The notes under the pieces are model-generated. The model did not search any database. It was not told the origin of the DNA and was given only the letters and a program-made list of their open reading frames with translations. 16,091 bases of DNA, taken from contig CAJUQZ010000086.1 in the NCBI GenBank assembly GCA_910588755.1, forward strand, positions 1 to 16,091, written 5' to 3'. Positions 13,424 through 16,091 of the stretch are shown in pieces. The position numbers and the translations under genes were made by a program. This DNA is from an uncultured Lachnospiraceae bacterium (GTDB taxonomy: Bacteria > Bacillota > Clostridia > Lachnospirales > Lachnospiraceae). Each line of letters starts with the position of its first letter. Position 1 is the first letter of the stretch.

Positions 13424-14352
13424 ACATGTTTTCGCAGGGATTGGCGGTATTCTGTCGGTGTGCAGCCAATGACTTTTTTAAAGATCTTATTAAAATAACT
13501 TGTGTTATTAAAACCAACAGAGCCTGCAATCTCGGAGATCGATTCGTGTGTCTTGCGGTGCATGCATTTGGCGGATTCCATAATGCGGTATTTCATGAGG
13601 TACTCGATCGGGGAGAGACCGATTGTGCGCTTAAAGCAGCGGCAGCACTCACTCTTACTGACAAGGATTGAGCCCGCGATGTCGTCGAGTGTGACGGTTT
13701 CCATGAAGTGCTCTTGGATGTAGAGCATGGCCTGCCTGGCCCGCTGGGCATCCTGGTTTGCGGTGCGTGCAGAGATTTTTGCCGGAGTAGGTGCGCTGTC
13801 CGGAAGCTGGTCATAGATGAGCTTCCATAGTTGTAAGATATATGCCTTTGACAGAAGTTCATAGCCTGCGGGGTGGTCTTCATTGACCGCAATCAGTTGC
13901 TGTAACAGTGACTGGAACTGTGGATACACTGCGTCGCTGCACTTGATATGCAGGCAGCCAAAGGAGCGGTTGGCAGTGATCGGGACTACGTATCTGTTTT
14001 CTAGTTCCAGCTGGTCTAGACCTAATATGAATGACGGATTGACAATGATGGAGCTCGCAATAAAACCTTCGGATTCCGCCGGCGTGATAAAATGTCTGAC
14101 GGACTGATTGATAAACACAATATCACCCTTAGAGGCAGTGAAATTGTACTCGTCACAGGTGATGTAGGCCTGTCCCTGCTGCATATACTGGAATTCTACC
14201 TCATCATGCCAGTGCCAGTATACGATAGGCGCGTCGGGCAGGGTGCAGTCTATTGTCATAAGCTCTACGGGATAACCGCTAAGTAGCAGTCTTTGTGTGC
14301 GTTTGATATAAAAGTCGGGTTCCACGAAAATCATCTCTTTTCTGAAAATCAT
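13405..14352 (-). CDS. AraC-family transcriptional regulator with cupin sensor domain
   Basis: A 315-residue regulator. The N-terminal half carries an AraC-type cupin (about residues 35-95: IVYWHWHDEVEFQYMQQGQA, then SKGDIVFINQSVRHF), which in this family binds a sugar or other small ligand. The C-terminal 100 residues hold two helix-turn-helix motifs (HTH_18): TLDDIAGSILVSKSECCRCF (221-240) and SISEIAGSVGFNNTSYFNKI (271-290), the latter with the diagnostic GFNNTSYFNKIFKK followed by GCTPTEYR. The start is uncertain: the first ATG (14352) lacks a good ribosome binding site, and the ATG at 14334 or a GTG nine nt further in would also work. It is divergent from the diguanylate cyclase gene and 1.5 kb from araA, so a role in carbohydrate control is plausible but its target is unknown. 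Confidence 0.92.
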   Translation of the reverse strand: MIFRKEMIFVEPDFYIKRTQRLLLSGYPVELMTIDCTLPDAPIVYWHWHDEVEFQYMQQGQAYITCDEYNFTASKGDIVFINQSVRHFITPAESEGFIASSIIVNPSFILGLDQLELENRYVVPITANRSFGCLHIKCSDAVYPQFQSLLQQLIAVNEDHPAGYELLSKAYILQLWKLIYDQLPDSAPTPAKISARTANQDAQRARQAMLYIQEHFMETVTLDDIAGSILVSKSECCRCFKRTIGLSPIEYLMKYRIMESAKCMHRKTHESISEIAGSVGFNNTSYFNKIFKKVIGCTPTEYRQSLRKHVAPPFP

Positions 14353-14460
14353 GATCGGATTACATTTAACAGTTGCTGTGTGCTAATTTTTTACAGAAAT
14401 GTTAAAATGAGTATATCACATTTTTATTTTTTTTTCATGGAAATCAGACTACTTTTGCGA

Positions 14461-14466
14461 TATAAT
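14461..14466 (+). promoter_or_regulatory. Possible -10 box upstream of the diguanylate cyclase gene
   Basis: A perfect TATAAT lies at 14461-14466, but no good -35 hexamer is found 16-18 nt upstream and it is not a standard extended -10 (TG lies three nt before rather than one). If used, the transcript would start near 14473 and run into the hairpin at 14491-14522. Confidence 0.35.
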
Positions 14467-14490
14467 AATGCTGTTATTGTTACAGCTTAG

Positions 14491-14522
14491 AAACTGTTAA
14501 GGGATTTCATGACAGTTTTTTT
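14491..14522 (+). terminator. Terminator-like hairpin in the leader of the diguanylate cyclase gene
   Basis: AAACTGT (14491-14497) pairs with ACAGTTT (14512-14518) across a 14-nt loop, followed by a T run through 14522. No plus-strand gene ends just before it, because the neighbouring regulator is transcribed away, so it sits in the leader of the cyclase gene or between that gene and an unseen short transcript. The stem is short and A+T-rich, so its strength is doubtful. Confidence 0.4.
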
Positions 14523-14564
14523 ATTAGAAGGTTAGATTAGAGGGTTAGAGGGGCTGAATCGAAA

Positions 14565-14580
14565 AACCGCCTAGGGGGCG
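14565..14580 (+). other. GC-rich hairpin in the cyclase leader
   Basis: The segment reading ACCGCCTAGGGGGCGG can fold as CCGCC paired with GGCGG around a short loop, within an otherwise purine-rich leader (about 14525-14615). It is not flanked by the conserved nucleotides of the c-di-GMP-I riboswitch. It could be a transcript stabiliser, part of an unrecognised element, or nothing. Confidence 0.35.
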
Positions 14581-14621
14581 GGCGAAGGGGAGTAGGAATA
14601 CAGGCAGTAGAAGGGATGAGT

Positions 14622-15719
14622 ATGTATACATTTATTCAGTCAAAGGCAACAGGCAGTGAGAGTGAGAAATTATTGGAGCTTGAGCGCATGAAGCGAAATC
14701 TTGAGCACCAGCTTCAGGAGATGGCCAAGACAGTTGAGAGACAGCAGGAGCTGATCGCGTTGGCAAAACGGGATTCGCTGACGGGGCTTAGAAACCGCCA
14801 GGGTGTGCCAGAGCAGGTCAATGCCAGATTGCGTGTGGACTGTGAGGGAACTTTTTTCATCATGGATATGGACAATTTTAAGAGTGTTAATGATACATAT
14901 GGACATATGGAGGGGGACCATGTACTGGTCCGGTTTGCCAAGGGGCTGAAAAAGGCCGTGGATGCGGTGGATATTGTGGCAAGGCTTGGCGGCGACGAGT
15001 TTGTTATATTTTCTCCCGGGCATTTTGACAAATATGAGGTGAAGGCAAAGGCGCAGCGCATCATCAGACAGATTGAGCGTGAGCTTGTGGTGCCAGGCAG
15101 ACTAATGCGGGTGACGGTTTCTATGGGAATTGCATGCGCGCCGCATGACGGGGTGACTTATGAGGCGTTGTATGAGAATGCGGACAGAGCGCTCTACAGT
15201 GTGAAAAATGAGGGCAAAAACGGCTATCGCTTCTTTGCGGAGCTTGGCGGCGCGAAGGAAGGTGCTGTAGTCTATGACAGGCCGCACCGTTCGCTAGAGG
15301 AGATTACCAGTAAGCTAAGGGAGAGAAAAATGGAAGGTTCGTTTGAGGTAGAGTACAGTAATTTTGAGCAGATTTATCGGTTTATGGAGAGAAATCTGAT
15401 CCGCAACCGCAGGGAGGTACAGTGTGTGCTGTTTACGCTGGATGATTTTGGCGATCCTGTGGAAGCGGATGAGATTGCGGTCAGGGGGCAGCTTGAGCAT
15501 CTTGCGCACGCGGTTGTGTCCTCCCTTAGAAAGGGTGATGTGACGACAAAGTACAGCTCGACGCAGGTACTGGCGCTGTTGATGGATGTCAACAAGGAGA
15601 ACGCGGACATGGTGGTGAACAGGATTCTTGCCCGATACCGTGCAGAGGCCGGTAAGGAAGTGATGAACGTCCGGTATGACATCCAGCAACTGATGGCAAG
15701 TGAGGAAGTGGAAAAGTAA
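14622..15719 (+). CDS. Diguanylate cyclase with coiled coil, GGDEF domain and C-terminal degenerate GGDEF-like domain
   Basis: Residue numbers count from ATG 14616; the ATG two codons later (14622) is favoured because AAGGG lies six nt before it. Residues 17-50 look like a short coiled coil. The GGDEF domain spans about 50-210: DSLTGLRNR (53-61), FFIMDMDNFKSVNDTYGH (80-97) and RLGGDEFVIF (123-132) with an intact GGDEF at 125-129, so it should make c-di-GMP from two GTP. The inhibitory site is DAVD (116-119) instead of RxxD, so product inhibition there is probably lost. Residues 243-365 repeat the GGDEF outline (VLFTLDDFGDP, LEHLAHAVVSSLRKGD, KYSSTQVLALLMDV) but have SSTQV at the GGDEF position and no catalytic residues, while keeping R305-x-x-D308 five residues before it. 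There is no membrane segment, so it is cytoplasmic. Confidence 0.9.
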   Translation: MYTFIQSKATGSESEKLLELERMKRNLEHQLQEMAKTVERQQELIALAKRDSLTGLRNRQGVPEQVNARLRVDCEGTFFIMDMDNFKSVNDTYGHMEGDHVLVRFAKGLKKAVDAVDIVARLGGDEFVIFSPGHFDKYEVKAKAQRIIRQIERELVVPGRLMRVTVSMGIACAPHDGVTYEALYENADRALYSVKNEGKNGYRFFAELGGAKEGAVVYDRPHRSLEEITSKLRERKMEGSFEVEYSNFEQIYRFMERNLIRNRREVQCVLFTLDDFGDPVEADEIAVRGQLEHLAHAVVSSLRKGDVTTKYSSTQVLALLMDVNKENADMVVNRILARYRAEAGKEVMNVRYDIQQLMASEEVEK

Positions 15720-15745
15720 GCTGGAACCATTTGTGTTTATTGCAT

Positions 15746-15761
15746 AATAAAATATTTTATT
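15746..15761. repeat. A+T palindrome between the cyclase gene and araA, possible weak terminator
   Basis: AATAAAAT followed by ATTTTATT is a perfect 16-bp palindrome, followed by TTT on the plus strand. The AATAAAATA word recurs (about 15767-15775 and 15807-15814) in the same A+T-rich gap. It may end the cyclase transcript weakly or form part of the araA control region. I find no convincing -35/-10 pair or cre site. Confidence 0.35.
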
Positions 15762-15841
15762 TTTGAATAAAATAAAGCTTGTTTCTTTTTTCATTTTATG
15801 GTAAAAATAAAATACAAATATATTGAAAACCGGAGGTTATC

Positions 15842-16091
15842 ATGAAAACAGGGAAAAATTACAAGTTTTGGTTTGCAACAGGTTCACAGGATTTGTATGG
15901 TGACGCGTGTCTGAAAAACGTGGCAGAACACGCGAAGATCATTGTGGAGGGGCTCAACAAGTCCGGTCTGCTGCCCTATGAGGTGGTGTGGAAGCCGACC
16001 TTGATTACAAACGCAGTGATCAGGAAGACTTTTAACGAGGCGAACGCGGATGAGGAGTGCGCGGGTGTCATCACATGGATGCACACATTTT
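15842..16091 (+). CDS. araA: L-arabinose isomerase, N-terminal part (cut by window end)
   Basis: Only the first 83 codons are present. The ATG follows CGGAGG at five nt. The sequence reads YKFWFATGSQDLYGD (residues 7-21), the diagnostic AraA start (FWFVTGSQxLYG in most species), and ends at AGVITWMHTF, which matches the conserved CxGVIxWMHTFSPAK segment of the family. The enzyme converts L-arabinose to L-ribulose in the cytoplasm, the first step of arabinose catabolism. The rest of the gene, and probably the other ara genes, lie beyond the window. The A+T-rich 122-nt gap before it probably carries its promoter, and the separation from the cyclase gene suggests an independent unit. Confidence 0.95.
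   Translation, partial: MKTGKNYKFWFATGSQDLYGDACLKNVAEHAKIIVEGLNKSGLLPYEVVWKPTLITNAVIRKTFNEANADEECAGVITWMHTF

Noticed and set aside
14525..14621. c-di-GMP riboswitch in front of the cyclase gene
   Set aside because: The expected conserved core of the GEMM class is not present; only generic hairpins and purine-rich sequence are seen.

Overview
The window looks like chromosomal DNA of a Gram-positive anaerobe of class Clostridia, probably a Lachnospiraceae relative (Roseburia/Blautia-type). The main reasons are strong purine-rich ribosome binding sites, vegetative sigma-A-type promoters, a T-box leader in front of tyrS, a long-form PRPP synthetase, and the block DUF512 radical SAM protein - der - plsY - gpsA, which is familiar from Clostridia. 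This assignment is inference from gene content; nothing in the window names the species.

Layout. (1) 1-1121: the 3' part of a single-pass membrane protein of unknown function, ending in a long hairpin shared with the convergent CPA2-type cation/proton antiporter (1210-2403, minus). (2) 2404-3506: two promoters diverging around 2490-2670, a small HPr-like protein without the phosphorylatable histidine (2770-3003), then a tyrosine T-box riboswitch (about 3097-3432) controlling tyrS (3507-4727). (3) A bidirectional terminator separates tyrS from the convergent prs gene (4778-5968, minus). prs and the DUF512 radical SAM gene (6103-7428) diverge from a roughly 50-bp region with two interleaved promoters. 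(4) 6103-11202: the block DUF512 - der - [GNAT acetyltransferase] - plsY - gpsA, joining ribosome assembly with phospholipid precursor synthesis. PlsY acylates the glycerol-3-phosphate made by GpsA. The GNAT gene is A+T-richer and looks inserted. (5) 11203-13244: an accessory, A+T-rich stretch with a stub of a Phd/YefM-type antitoxin, an AlbA_2/ATPase-fold/winged-helix regulator carrying a four-unit 12-bp repeat, and a small three-helix membrane protein. (6) 13405-14352 (minus): an AraC-family regulator with a cupin sensor. (7) 14622-15719: a diguanylate cyclase whose C-terminal half looks like a second, degenerate GGDEF domain. (8) 15842-end: the first 83 codons of araA (L-arabinose isomerase).

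Most of the window is ordinary housekeeping. The points most worth a second look are the diguanylate cyclase, where the catalytic GGDEF lacks the inhibitory-site arginine while the degenerate copy keeps an RxxD at the right spacing; the His-less HPr-like protein; the hairpin-rich leader in front of the cyclase gene; and the antitoxin stub beside the repeat-bearing AlbA_2 regulator. I see no CRISPR array, rRNA, tRNA, transposase or phage gene.
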